DNA of 64,000 nt from Paracoccus denitrificans (GTDB lineage: Bacteria > Pseudomonadota > Alphaproteobacteria > Rhodobacterales > Rhodobacteraceae): positions 124,001 through 188,000 of the forward strand of contig VAFL01000002.1 in NCBI GenBank assembly GCA_005768755.1, written 5' to 3'. The notes beneath the pieces are model-generated. The model was given only the letters and a program-made list of their open reading frames with translations, had not been told where the DNA came from and searched no databases. Within the stretch, counting starts at the first letter, position 1. Every line of letters starts with the position of its first letter. This document shows, piece after piece, positions 24,712 to 33,299 of the stretch. Both the position numbers and the translations under genes were made by a program.

Positions 24712-26115
24712 ATGGCTACCGAAATCCTCATGCCCGCCCTGTCCCCGACCATGGAAGAGGGGACGCTGGCGAAATGGCTGAAAAAGGAAGGCGACACCGT
24801 ATCTTCGGGTGACATCATCGCCGAGATCGAAACCGACAAGGCGACGATGGAATTCGAAGCCGTGGATGAAGGCATCCTCGGCAAGATCCTGATCGAGGAA
24901 GGCACCCAGGGCGTCAAGGTCAACACCCCCATCGCGGTGATGATCGAAGAAGGCGAAAGCGCCGACGACATCGCCTCCTCCTCTGCCGCGACGGGCGCAT
25001 CGTCCGACGAACCGCCTGCCGAACAGGGCAAGGGCGAAAATTCGAAGGACGAGACGGGCGAGACGACATCTGCCGTCGCGAACGTGAAGACGCCACAGCC
25101 CGACCGCTCGCCCGACTGGCCCGAAGGCACCAAGATGAAATCCATGACAGTGCGCGAAGCTTTGCGCGAAGCCATGGACGAGGAAATGGCCCGCGACGAC
25201 ACCGTCTTCCTGATGGGCGAAGAAGTCGGCGAATATCAGGGCGCCTACAAGATCAGCCAGGGACTGCTGGAGAAATACGGCCCCAAGCGCGTCGTCGACA
25301 CGCCGATTTCCGAAATCGGCTTTGCCGGGATCGGCACTGGCGCGGCCTTTGGCGGTCTGCGTCCGATTGTCGAATTCATGACCTTCAACTTTGCCATGCA
25401 GGCAATCGACCACATCATCAACTCTGCCGCCAAGACGCTGTACATGTCCGGCGGCCAGATGGGTGCGCCGATGGTGTTCCGGGGTCCGAACGGTGCGGCC
25501 GCCCGTGTGGGGGCGCAGCACAGCCAGGATTACGCGGCATGGTATTCGGCCATTCCCGGCCTGAAGGTGGTGATGCCCTACTCTGCCGCCGACGCGAAGG
25601 GTCTTCTGAAAACCGCCATCCGCGACCCTAACCCGGTGATCTTCCTTGAAAACGAGGTTCTGTACGGCCGCAGCTTCGAAGTCCCGGATGTCGAAGACTT
25701 CACCATCCCCTTCGGCAAGGCCCGCATCGCACGGCAAGGCAAGGACGTGACCATCGTCAGCTTCGGCATCGGCATGTCCCACGCCCTGGAAGCCGCCGAC
25801 AAGCTGGCCGAGGAAGGCATCGACGCGGAAGTCATCGACCTGCGCACGCTGCGCCCGCTCGATTACGACAGCATCATCGAATCGGTGCAGCGCACGAACC
25901 GCCTGGTCACGGTCGAGGAAGGCTTCCCGGTCGGCTCCATCGGCAACCACATTTCTGCCTATGTGATGGAAAACGCGTTCGATTATCTTGACGCGCCGGT
26001 CATCAACTGCACCGGCAAGGACGTGCCCATGCCCTATGCCGCCAACCTCGAGAAACATGCGCTGACCTCTGCCGCCGAGGTGATCGAGGCGGTCAAGAAA
26101 GTCACCTACAAGTAA
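24712..26115 (+). CDS. pdhB: Pyruvate dehydrogenase E1 component, beta subunit with N-terminal lipoyl domain
   Basis: 467 residues. Residues 1-80 are a lipoyl domain with the acceptor Lys in ETDKATMEFEAVDEG; a linker follows (about 80-140), then the transketolase-type E1-beta (MTVREALREAMDEEM to the end). The E1-beta/lipoyl fusion is known in rhizobia and Rhodobacterales. The lipoyl segment is nearly identical to that of pdhC, including a 44-bp perfect DNA repeat. Confidence 0.97.
   Translation: MATEILMPALSPTMEEGTLAKWLKKEGDTVSSGDIIAEIETDKATMEFEAVDEGILGKILIEEGTQGVKVNTPIAVMIEEGESADDIASSSAATGASSDEPPAEQGKGENSKDETGETTSAVANVKTPQPDRSPDWPEGTKMKSMTVREALREAMDEEMARDDTVFLMGEEVGEYQGAYKISQGLLEKYGPKRVVDTPISEIGFAGIGTGAAFGGLRPIVEFMTFNFAMQAIDHIINSAAKTLYMSGGQMGAPMVFRGPNGAAARVGAQHSQDYAAWYSAIPGLKVVMPYSAADAKGLLKTAIRDPNPVIFLENEVLYGRSFEVPDVEDFTIPFGKARIARQGKDVTIVSFGIGMSHALEAADKLAEEGIDAEVIDLRTLRPLDYDSIIESVQRTNRLVTVEEGFPVGSIGNHISAYVMENAFDYLDAPVINCTGKDVPMPYAANLEKHALTSAAEVIEAVKKVTYK
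24820..24863 (+). repeat. Direct repeat, copy 1 (lipoyl domain of pdhB)
   Basis: 44 bases identical to 26236-26279 in pdhC, covering the lipoyl-lysine region. A further block coding GKILIEEG downstream is also nearly identical in both genes. This is recent duplication or gene conversion inside coding DNA. Confidence 0.85.
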
Positions 26116-26127
26116 GGAGCAAGCGAG

Positions 26128-27453
26128 ATGCCCACAGAAATCCTGATGCCCGCGCTTTCTCCGACGATGGAGGAAGGCACGCTGGCCAAATGGCTGGTCA
26201 AGGAAGGCGATACCGTGTCGTCCGGCGACATTCTGGCCGAGATCGAAACCGACAAGGCGACGATGGAATTCGAAGCCGTCGATGAAGGCACCATCGGCAA
26301 GATCCTGATCGAGGAAGGCGCGCAGGGGGTGAAGGTGAACACCCCCATCGCCGTGCTGCTGGAAGAAGGCGAAAGCGCCGACGACATCGGCGCATCCTCG
26401 GGCGGTGGCGCGGCCAAGGCCGAAGCACCGAAGGAAGACGCCAAGGCCGAAGCGCCGAAAGCCGATACCGGCAAGGATGCCGCCCCCGCCAAGGCCGCGC
26501 CCGCGCCGAAATCGGGCGACGGCAACCGGGTCTTCGCATCCCCCCTCGCCCGGCGCATCGCGGCGGAAAAGGGGCTGGATCTGTCCTCGCTGAAAGGCTC
26601 CGGCCCGCATGGGCGTATCGTGAAGGCCGATGTCGAAGACGCCAAGCCCGGTGCGAAACCAGCGGCCGCTGCCGCGGGCGATGCACCAAAAGCTGCACCA
26701 GCTGCTGCTGCGGCAGCACCTGCCGGTCCCTCGACGGAAACCATCCTCAAGATGTATGCCGACCGCGAGACGGAAGAAGTCGCGCTCGACGGCATGCGCC
26801 GCACCATCGCCGCCCGCCTGGGCGAGGCCAAGTCAACCATCCCGCATTTCTACCTGCGCCGGTCGGCCAAGCTGGACGAGCTGATGAAGTTCCGCGCCAC
26901 GCTGAACAAGCAGCTTGAAGATCGCGGCGTGAAGCTGTCCGTCAACGACTTCATCATCAAGGCCTGCGCGCTTGCCCTGCAAGAGGTCCCGGACGCCAAC
27001 GCCGTCTGGGCCGGCGATCGGATCCTGAAGCTGAAGCCTTCCGATGTGGCCGTGGCCGTCGCCATCGAAGGCGGATTGTTCACCCCGGTCCTGAAGGACG
27101 CGCAGCAGAAAACGCTGTCGACCCTCTCGGCCGAGATGAAGGACCTGGCCAACCGCGCCAAGAACAAGAAGCTGGCCCCGCATGAATATCAGGGCGGCAG
27201 CTTCGCGATTTCGAACCTCGGCATGTTCGGGATCGAGAATTTCGACGCGGTCATCAACCCGCCCCACGGCGCGATCCTCGCCGTCGGCTCGGGCATCCAG
27301 ACCCCGGTTGTCGAAAACGGCGAAGTGGTGATCCGCAACGTCATGTCGATGACGCTTTCGGTCGATCACAGGGTGATCGACGGCGCCCTTGGCGCGCAGC
27401 TTCTGGAAGCCATCGTCAAGCATCTGGAAAACCCGATGGGCATGCTGGCCTGA
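26128..27453 (+). CDS. pdhC: Pyruvate dehydrogenase E2 (dihydrolipoamide acetyltransferase)
   Basis: 441 residues. One lipoyl domain (1-80, acceptor Lys in ETDKATMEF), an Ala/Pro/Lys linker, the peripheral-subunit-binding domain (ASPLARRIAAEKGLDLSSLKGSGPHGRI, about 132-170), a second linker and the catalytic domain with the active-site motif SVDHRVIDGALGAQ. It forms the complex core and transfers acetyl to CoA. 12 bases after pdhB; followed by a strong terminator. No E3 (lpd) gene is in the window. Confidence 0.97.
   Translation: MPTEILMPALSPTMEEGTLAKWLVKEGDTVSSGDILAEIETDKATMEFEAVDEGTIGKILIEEGAQGVKVNTPIAVLLEEGESADDIGASSGGGAAKAEAPKEDAKAEAPKADTGKDAAPAKAAPAPKSGDGNRVFASPLARRIAAEKGLDLSSLKGSGPHGRIVKADVEDAKPGAKPAAAAAGDAPKAAPAAAAAAPAGPSTETILKMYADRETEEVALDGMRRTIAARLGEAKSTIPHFYLRRSAKLDELMKFRATLNKQLEDRGVKLSVNDFIIKACALALQEVPDANAVWAGDRILKLKPSDVAVAVAIEGGLFTPVLKDAQQKTLSTLSAEMKDLANRAKNKKLAPHEYQGGSFAISNLGMFGIENFDAVINPPHGAILAVGSGIQTPVVENGEVVIRNVMSMTLSVDHRVIDGALGAQLLEAIVKHLENPMGMLA
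26236..26279 (+). repeat. Direct repeat, copy 2 (lipoyl domain of pdhC)
   Basis: Second copy of the 44-base perfect repeat shared with pdhB at 24820-24863. Confidence 0.85.
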
Positions 27454-27475
27454 CGACCGGCAAGACAGACACCAG

Positions 27476-27502
27476 ACGGGGGCCTTCGCGGCCCCCGTTT
27501 GC
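27476..27502 (+). terminator. Rho-independent terminator of pdhABC
   Basis: ACGGGGGCC and GGCCCCCGT form a perfect 9-bp stem around a 5-base loop, followed by TTT. It lies 22 bases after the pdhC stop and 9 bases from the stop of the convergent gene, so it may serve both strands. Confidence 0.85.
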
Positions 27503-27510
27503 ATTTCGAC

Positions 27511-27861
27511 CTATGGCACCTTGATAAGCAGGGAATAATCGGCCGGTGTCGCCGACCGGGACAGTTGGAACACCAGAAACTCGACCCTCGATGACGGCGC
27601 GGCAAACTCGAAGCTCTCGCGCGCATCGCCTACATCAATCACCGAGATCGCGACATTTTTGTCGCCCCCGACCCGGCCGATATAAACGTCCTGCCCCTTG
27701 CGAACCGACATCGAATAGCAGTTCTGCTGCTCGGGCTGCACGATGCCGTCGATGAAAGCACCGGATTCGCCGGGATTGAAGCGCACCTCCTGACAGGTTT
27801 GCGCCGCGGCCCCTGTCGCAAGGCCGCCCGCCAGGGCCGCCGCCATTAAACCTGATCTCAT
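27511..27861 (-). CDS. Small exported protein, unknown
   Basis: 116 residues. Signal peptide MRSGLMAAALAGGLATGAAAQ, then a beta-rich domain with two cysteines (TCQEV and QNCYSM) that could pair in the periplasm. The composition (YSMSVRKGQDVYIGRVGG...ADYSLLIKVP) resembles pre-peptidase-type beta domains, but this is only an impression. The start has a GGAGGG site 5 bases upstream; the open frame further upstream to 28011 is not supported. Confidence 0.78.
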   Translation of the reverse strand: MRSGLMAAALAGGLATGAAAQTCQEVRFNPGESGAFIDGIVQPEQQNCYSMSVRKGQDVYIGRVGGDKNVAISVIDVGDARESFEFAAPSSRVEFLVFQLSRSATPADYSLLIKVP

Positions 27862-28011
27862 CTGATCCCTCCATTCCGACAACAAGCGCAGGCGCCCCCG
27901 GCATCGGACCACGCCACGGGTTCCTCCCGTACCCTCCTGATCTGCGGTCGATTTTTGGCCGAGGCAGAACATTTTCAGCTTCTCACGGAAACAGCGATCT
28001 TGCCCCGTCAA

Positions 28012-28037
28012 ATTTATCTGACTAAAGTCAGGTAAAT
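28012..28037. promoter_or_regulatory. Probable MarR operator
   Basis: Arms ATTTATCTGACT and AGTCAGGTAAAT, 12 bases each with a 2-base centre, match as an inverted repeat at 11 of 12 positions. It ends 16 bases before the MarR-GNAT start codon. Its length and symmetry fit a winged-helix dimer site, so autoregulation is likely; it could also act on the divergent exported-protein gene. Confidence 0.65.
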
Positions 28038-28053
28038 TTTTTCAAGGTTTCAG

Positions 28054-28929
28054 ATGACCACCGAACAGATCGCCCGCACCCGCCGCTTCTACCGCGCCGT
28101 CACCGCCCAGTCGGGCGCGCTCGACACCTCATATCTCGGCCTCGGGCGTCCGCTGGGGCCGGCCCGCGTGCTGAACGCCATTGGCCACGGCATGACAGAG
28201 CTGGACCAGATCCGCAGCTATCTGCGCCTCGATTCCGGCCTTCTCAGCCGCTACCTGCGCGGGCTCGAGGATGAGGGCCTCGTGATCACCACGGCCAGCG
28301 AAGCTGACAACCGTCGCCGCGTGGCCAGCCTGACCGCAGACGGGCAAAGGGCGTTTCGCGAATATGAACGGCTCGGCGATGCGCAGGCGGCTTCCGTCCT
28401 CGCCCGCCACCCCCGACCCGGTGCGCTGCTCGATGCGATGGATCTTGTCGCTACAGCCTTCGGCATAGACCGCCTCAAAATCGAGGTCGTCGCACCCTCT
28501 GACCGGCGCGCGCAGACCTGCCTGAAAGCCTTCTATGCAGAGCTGTCGCAGCGTTTCGAACGCGGTTTCGACGTCGCGCTGTCCTGCGACCCGGATCAGA
28601 CCGACATGACCCCGCCGCGCGGTGCCTTCCTGCTGATGGAAGTGGACGGCCTGCCCATCGGCTGCGCCGGTCTGAAGGGGACGGACAAGGGCTATGCCGA
28701 GATCAAGCGCATGTGGATCGCACCCGCCGCGCGCGGCATGGGGCTGACGCATCGCCTGATGCACGCGCTGGAAGACCAGGCCCGCAGCCTTGGCATCGAC
28801 ACCCTGCGACTGGACACGAACAGCGTCCTGAGCGAAGCCTGCGCCTATTACCGCAAGCACGGCTGGACCGAGATCCCGCGGTTCAACCCTGACCCCTATC
28901 CCGATCTTTTCTTCGAAAAGAAGCTCTGA
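28054..28929 (+). CDS. MarR-type regulator fused to a GNAT acetyltransferase
   Basis: 291 residues. Residues 1-140 are a MarR winged-helix domain (ELDQIRSYLRLDSGLLSRYLRGLEDEGLV, then the wing TASEADNRRRVASLT). From about 150 to the end is a GNAT fold with the acetyl-CoA loop region RMWIAPAARGMGLTHRLMHALE and a C-terminal SEACAYYRKHGWTEI. This two-domain arrangement is known in many bacteria; the effector and acetyl acceptor are unknown. A matching operator lies just upstream. Confidence 0.9.
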   Translation: MTTEQIARTRRFYRAVTAQSGALDTSYLGLGRPLGPARVLNAIGHGMTELDQIRSYLRLDSGLLSRYLRGLEDEGLVITTASEADNRRRVASLTADGQRAFREYERLGDAQAASVLARHPRPGALLDAMDLVATAFGIDRLKIEVVAPSDRRAQTCLKAFYAELSQRFERGFDVALSCDPDQTDMTPPRGAFLLMEVDGLPIGCAGLKGTDKGYAEIKRMWIAPAARGMGLTHRLMHALEDQARSLGIDTLRLDTNSVLSEACAYYRKHGWTEIPRFNPDPYPDLFFEKKL

Positions 28930-28933
28930 TGGC

Positions 28934-29302
28934 TCAGAAATGCGCCTTCGGTTCGTCCGGCTTTCCGGCTGCAATGGCCAGACCGCCTGCGGTCGCGCAG
29001 AAGCCGATGGGGAACATGGTGAAGACACCAAAGCCGAAGGCGTAGTAGATCAGCCCTGCCGCCGCCAGCAGCAGCAGCCCGCCCCACAGCGCCCGCGAAA
29101 TCGCAATCGCGCCGCCCGCGATCGCAAGCAGCGGCGCCAGGAAGCTGGCGGTGCGGATCAGCTCGGCATTGTCGACGCCGCCGAAGGTCTCGGCAAAGGC
29201 CGCGTGGCTGCTGGCAAGCTCGGTATAGCCATAACTGAAAAACCCGATCAGCATGGCGATCATTCCGCCAATCACACCAAGCAACATTGCAGCAGTCCGC
29301 AT
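28934..29302 (-). CDS. Small membrane protein, unknown
   Basis: 122 residues with four hydrophobic helices: MLLGVIGGMIAMLIGFFSYGY at the start, a central ASFLAPLLAIAGGAIAIS, then ALWGGLLLLAAAGLIYYAFG and FTMFPIGFCATAGGLAIAA. No motif recognised. The start MRTAAMLL is the only one that begins right before the first helix. It is tail-to-tail with the MarR-GNAT gene, 4 bases apart. Confidence 0.75.
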   Translation of the reverse strand: MRTAAMLLGVIGGMIAMLIGFFSYGYTELASSHAAFAETFGGVDNAELIRTASFLAPLLAIAGGAIAISRALWGGLLLLAAAGLIYYAFGFGVFTMFPIGFCATAGGLAIAAGKPDEPKAHF

Positions 29303-29447
29303 CGCGCATCCAGTCCAGACATGTTCGGACGCATTGGCGCGCCCCTGCCGCAAGATGGGTCCGCCGCCGGTCCACTTCAAGCGCCTTCTCGGGTTGGCAG
29401 CGCGCCTGACACGCCTAGAATGATCGGCGTTCAACCGGCAGGTCATC

Positions 29448-30398
29448 ATGGCAAGGCTTCATCTTCACATCGGCTTGCCCAAGACCGGCACCACCGCGCT
29501 GCAGGCATTCTGTGCCGGCAATGGCAAGCTGCTGGCGTCGCATGGACTGGCCTATTATGCCAGTCGCGGTGACAGTTGCGGCTCGATCGTGCGGGCCATT
29601 TCGAAACGTGCGCCGATCGGGCCGCTTCGGGGCGATTTCACGGATTGGCTGTCACGGCAGGAGGGGCGCGATGTTATCGTGTCGGCAGAAGGTTTTGCTG
29701 CTTGCAACCCGGAACATGTCTTCTCTGTTTTCGCCGAAGGTCGATGGGACGGCGTCGATGTCATCGGCTATCTGCGCCCGCAAGAGGCATTTCTGGAAGG
29801 CTGGTACAAGCAGCTGGTCAAATGGGGCAACAAATGCAGCCTGGACGAATTTCTGCGCCCTCATGCAGAGTTCTGGGGCATGGGCGATTACAGGCCCGCG
29901 CTGCGCGCATGGACCGACTGGTGCGCGGCGAACGGCCATCGTCGGCAGTTTCGTGTTTTCGATCCGCGGCAGCTGAAAGGCGGCGACATCTGCAGCGATG
30001 TCTTTCATGCGATTGGAAGGCCCGATCTGCCCGTTGCGTCTGTCCAACGCAATCTTTCACCCTCGGCGCAACTGACAGGTCTTTACCTGCGCCTTCCACC
30101 GGTCGAGCGGTTGCAACAAATCAACCGCGTCATGGTGGCGTCAGGTCATCCGGCCGCAACAGGCAGCGGTGACCTGTTGGACGCTGCAACCGTCGCCCTG
30201 ATCCGCAACCACTACGCCGCCGCAAACGCGGAAATCCGCAACGACCACTTTCCCGGTCATTCGCGCCTGTTTTCAAACCCGCCAGCGCCCGGACCCGCGC
30301 CGGACCCGTCGGGGCTGGACCTGCTGCTGATTGAAACGCTGGCAAAGATGCGCGGGCCCGACGTGGCAGCGCGGGCCCGCCTGGCGCTGCGGGTCTAG
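29448..30398 (+). CDS. Sulfotransferase-like P-loop protein
   Basis: 316 residues. The N-terminal LHIGLPKTGTTALQAFC is the 5'-phosphosulfate loop of PAPS-dependent sulfotransferases; a later NHYAAANAEIRNDHFP is the region where family members keep contacts to the adenosine part. No signal peptide or membrane segment. The acceptor is unknown, and no polysaccharide or sulfate-activation gene is adjacent. The stop overlaps the prfC stop on the other strand inside CTAG. Confidence 0.8.
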   Translation: MARLHLHIGLPKTGTTALQAFCAGNGKLLASHGLAYYASRGDSCGSIVRAISKRAPIGPLRGDFTDWLSRQEGRDVIVSAEGFAACNPEHVFSVFAEGRWDGVDVIGYLRPQEAFLEGWYKQLVKWGNKCSLDEFLRPHAEFWGMGDYRPALRAWTDWCAANGHRRQFRVFDPRQLKGGDICSDVFHAIGRPDLPVASVQRNLSPSAQLTGLYLRLPPVERLQQINRVMVASGHPAATGSGDLLDAATVALIRNHYAAANAEIRNDHFPGHSRLFSNPPAPGPAPDPSGLDLLLIETLAKMRGPDVAARARLALRV

Positions 30399-31993
30399 GC
30401 CATCATCTCCTTGGTGGCCGTCAGCTTAAGATCGGGATGGTCGCGGGTGACGCGGTCGATATCCCATTGCAGCCGCGTCAGATAGACCAGATCGCCATCG
30501 TGATCGCTGGCCATATGCTGCTTGTTGGCATTTGCGAAGGCCTCGACCTTCTCCTTCGGGCCGGAAAGCCAGCGCGCACTGGTGAATTGCGATCCCTCGA
30601 AACGGACGGGGATGCCATATTCCAGTTCGATCCGGCTGGCCAGCACCTCGAACTGCAGCGCGCCGACGACGCCGACGATAAAGCCGGATCCGATCTGCGG
30701 CTTGAAGACTTTTGCGGCCCCTTCCTCGGCGAATTGCATCAGCGCTTTTTCCAGATGCTTGGCCTTCATCGGATCGGTCGCGCGAACAGACTGCAGCAAT
30801 TCGGGCGCAAAAGACGGAATGCCCGTGAACCGCAACGCCTCGCCTTCGGTCAAAGCATCGCCGATGCGCAATTGGCCGTGGTTCGGGATGCCGATGATGT
30901 CGCCGGCCCAGGCTTCTTCGGCAAGTTCGCGGTCGGCAGCCAGAAACAGGACCGGATTGCTGATCGCCATCGGCTTTTTCGACCGCACATGCAGCAATTT
31001 CATGCCCCGTTCGAAATGCCCCGAGGCAAGTCGCACGAAGGCCACGCGATCGCGGTGTTTGGGGTCCATATTGGCCTGAACCTTGAATACGAAACCCGTG
31101 ACCGGTCGCTCTTCGGGCCCTATCTCGCGGTCGGCGGCGTCCTGTGGTTGCGGTTCGGGGCCGAAACTGGCGATACCGTCCATCAGTTCGCGCACACCGA
31201 AGCTGTTGATGGCAGAGCCAAACCAGATCGGCGTCAGGTGCCCTTCCAGGAATGACTGACGGTCGAAAGCAGGCAGAAGTTCACGCGCCATCTCGATCTC
31301 TTCGCGCAGCTTTGCAAGCTGCTCGGGCGGGATGTGATCGGCCAGCTTCGGGTCGTCGATACCCGAGATCTTTACGGTTTCCGCAACCTTGTTACGGTCG
31401 GCCCGGTCCATGATTTCCAGCCGATCGTTCAGCAGGTCGTAAGCCCCGATGAAGTCGCGCCCCGTCCCGATGGGCCAGCTGGCAGGTGCGACATCAATGG
31501 CCAGGTTTTCCTGAATTTCGTCTATGATCTCGAACGTGTCGCGGCTTTCGCGGTCCATCTTGTTACAGAAGGTCAGGATCGGCAGATCGCGCAGGCGGCA
31601 GACCTCGAACAGTTTCCGGGTCTGGCTTTCCACCCCCTTTGCCCCGTCGATGACCATGATCGCGGCATCCACAGCAGTCAGCGTGCGATAGGTGTCTTCC
31701 GAAAAATCGCTGTGGCCGGGCGTATCCACAAGGTTGAAGCGGTAATTGCCAAAGTCAAACGACATGGCCGAGGCAGAGACCGAAATCCCTCGATCCTGTT
31801 CCATCTTCATGAAGTCGGAGCGCGTGCGCCGCGCCTCGCCCTTGGCACGGACCTGACCGGCCATCTGAATGGCGCCACCGAACAGAAGAAATTTTTCGGT
31901 CAGGGTGGTCTTGCCGGCATCGGGGTGGCTGATAATGGCAAAGGTGCGGCGGCGCGCGACTTCGGCGGGCATGGTTGCGCTGTTGCTGGACAT
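30395..31993 (-). CDS. prfC: Peptide chain release factor 3
   Basis: 532 residues, translational GTPase that recycles RF1 and RF2. G1 SHPDAGKTTLTEK, switch region with DRGISVSASAM, G3 DTPGHSDF, G4 NKMD; then the EF-Tu-like domain and a C-terminal domain ending in LKLTATKEMMA. Length matches E. coli RF3 (529). The start MSSNSATMPAEVARRR is chosen over an upstream ATG (32122) that would extend into non-coding DNA. Confidence 0.96.
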   Translation of the reverse strand: MSSNSATMPAEVARRRTFAIISHPDAGKTTLTEKFLLFGGAIQMAGQVRAKGEARRTRSDFMKMEQDRGISVSASAMSFDFGNYRFNLVDTPGHSDFSEDTYRTLTAVDAAIMVIDGAKGVESQTRKLFEVCRLRDLPILTFCNKMDRESRDTFEIIDEIQENLAIDVAPASWPIGTGRDFIGAYDLLNDRLEIMDRADRNKVAETVKISGIDDPKLADHIPPEQLAKLREEIEMARELLPAFDRQSFLEGHLTPIWFGSAINSFGVRELMDGIASFGPEPQPQDAADREIGPEERPVTGFVFKVQANMDPKHRDRVAFVRLASGHFERGMKLLHVRSKKPMAISNPVLFLAADRELAEEAWAGDIIGIPNHGQLRIGDALTEGEALRFTGIPSFAPELLQSVRATDPMKAKHLEKALMQFAEEGAAKVFKPQIGSGFIVGVVGALQFEVLASRIELEYGIPVRFEGSQFTSARWLSGPKEKVEAFANANKQHMASDHDGDLVYLTRLQWDIDRVTRDHPDLKLTATKEMMA

Positions 31994-32220
31994 GGGCGGA
32001 ATCCTTTCCTGACCGCGCCATCTATCCTGCCCACAAACAAAACGAAAGCCCGTCTGCCGCAAGATGCGCGCCCCAAAGGCCGAAGGCACCCGGCATGAGA
32101 TGGGCAGCAAGTCGCTGATCACGCGGATTATTGAGACGAAACAGGGAACGGATCAGGCGCTGATTGGTTGACTCGGGAATTTGATGAACGCAATCTGACC
32201 CGCATCTAACGAGGTGACTG

Positions 32221-32523
32221 ATGAGTGACACGACCCTGACACGCATGGATCTGGCCGAAGCCGTCTTTCGCGAGGTTGGATTGTCACGCCACGAATCCGG
32301 CCAGTTGGTGGAAAGCGTCCTGACGCATATTTCGGACGCGCTCGTGAAGGGTGAGCAGGTCAAGATCTCGTCTTTCGGGACCTTCTCGGTTCGGGACAAA
32401 AACGAACGCATTGGCCGAAATCCCAAGACGGGCGAAGAAGTTCCGATTACGCCGCGGCGGGTGCTGAGCTTTCGACCCTCGCACCTGATGAAGGATCGCG
32501 TCGCGGACGGCAACAAGTCCTGA
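32221..32523 (+). CDS. ihfA: Integration host factor, alpha subunit
   Basis: 100 residues of the HU/IHF family. Conserved positions: KISSFGTFSVRDKNERIGRNPKTGEEVPI and the beta-arm segment TPRRVLSFRPS. With IhfB it bends DNA at specific sites. A GAGGTGA ribosome site precedes the ATG. It is followed one base later by the MerR gene, a pairing common in alphaproteobacteria. Confidence 0.94.
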   Translation: MSDTTLTRMDLAEAVFREVGLSRHESGQLVESVLTHISDALVKGEQVKISSFGTFSVRDKNERIGRNPKTGEEVPITPRRVLSFRPSHLMKDRVADGNKS

Positions 32524-32524
32524 C

Positions 32525-33091
32525 ATGAAAAAAGCGGCCGAGGCATTCCGATCCATTGGCGAAGTTTCGCAACTGGTCGGTGTTGCGCCGCACGTGTTGC
32601 GCTACTGGGAAACGCAATTCCCCCTGTTCTCGCCGGTCAAGCGCCGCGACGGTCGGCGCTATTACCGCCCGGATGATGTGAAACTGGCAGCCGGCTTGTG
32701 TGAGTTGCTGCGCGAGGAAAGTGTGTCGATCCGAGAGGCAAAGAAGCAGATGCAGGCAGATCGTGGTGCGAAACTGAAAGCGCGCGGCGCCGAACGGTTG
32801 GGCGGCGATTTCGCCGATACAACCGGCGGATCATCAGACCACACTGGCGAACCGGCAACTTCGCCGCGCAAGCGCAAGGTGCCATCCTCTGCGTCGCTGC
32901 CACTGTTTCCCGATCTTGAAGCCCGCCCCGAATCGCCCGCGGATAGGGCCGAAGCCCCTGTCTCGGTCGACTGGCTGGGCCGTCTGGGAGCGATCTGCAC
33001 GGATCTGCACGAGTATCCGGCAATTTCGGCCGATCAGGCTGTCGTGTTTCTGAACAAGCTGACGCAGGCACGGCGCGGCTTGCAGGCATAA
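32525..33091 (+). CDS. MerR-family transcriptional regulator
   Basis: 188 residues. The MerR winged helix is at about 9-75 (SIGEVSQLVGVAPHVLRYWETQFPL...DGRRYYRPDDV). The rest is a low-complexity linker (100-145) and a C-terminal helical part; there is no metal-binding Cys set or drug-binding domain. It belongs to the MerR group found after ihfA, target unknown. It starts one base after the ihfA stop. Confidence 0.9.
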   Translation: MKKAAEAFRSIGEVSQLVGVAPHVLRYWETQFPLFSPVKRRDGRRYYRPDDVKLAAGLCELLREESVSIREAKKQMQADRGAKLKARGAERLGGDFADTTGGSSDHTGEPATSPRKRKVPSSASLPLFPDLEARPESPADRAEAPVSVDWLGRLGAICTDLHEYPAISADQAVVFLNKLTQARRGLQA

Positions 33092-33167
33092 AAGACACTT
33101 TGCAAGACTTTGAAAGTTGCGGTTGCCCCTTGTGTCCCGACCGCGCTTCGCCCTATACGGCATGCGT

Positions 33168-33245
33168 CGGGCCGTGGCGCAGTCTGGTTAGCGCGTCCGT
33201 CTGGGGGGCGGAAGGCCGAGAGTTCGAATCTCTCCGGCCCGACCA
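33168..33245 (+). tRNA. tRNA-Pro (anticodon GGG)
   Basis: Acceptor CGGGCCG pairs with CGGCCCG; anticodon loop CTGGGGG gives GGG (reads CCC/CCU); the T arm GAGAG-TTCGAAT-CTCTC is perfect; CCA is encoded. Confidence 0.96.
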
Positions 33246-33299
33246 TTACCGAAACGCCCACCTCATCAGGGGTGGGCGTTCGCATATCCGGGGCACGAA

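Noticed and set aside
24706..26610. 634-residue minus-strand open frame
   Set aside because: Antisense to pdhB and pdhC; the sense frames match E1-beta and E2 perfectly and the composition here (Phe/His/Gly/Asp-rich) is a high-GC artefact.
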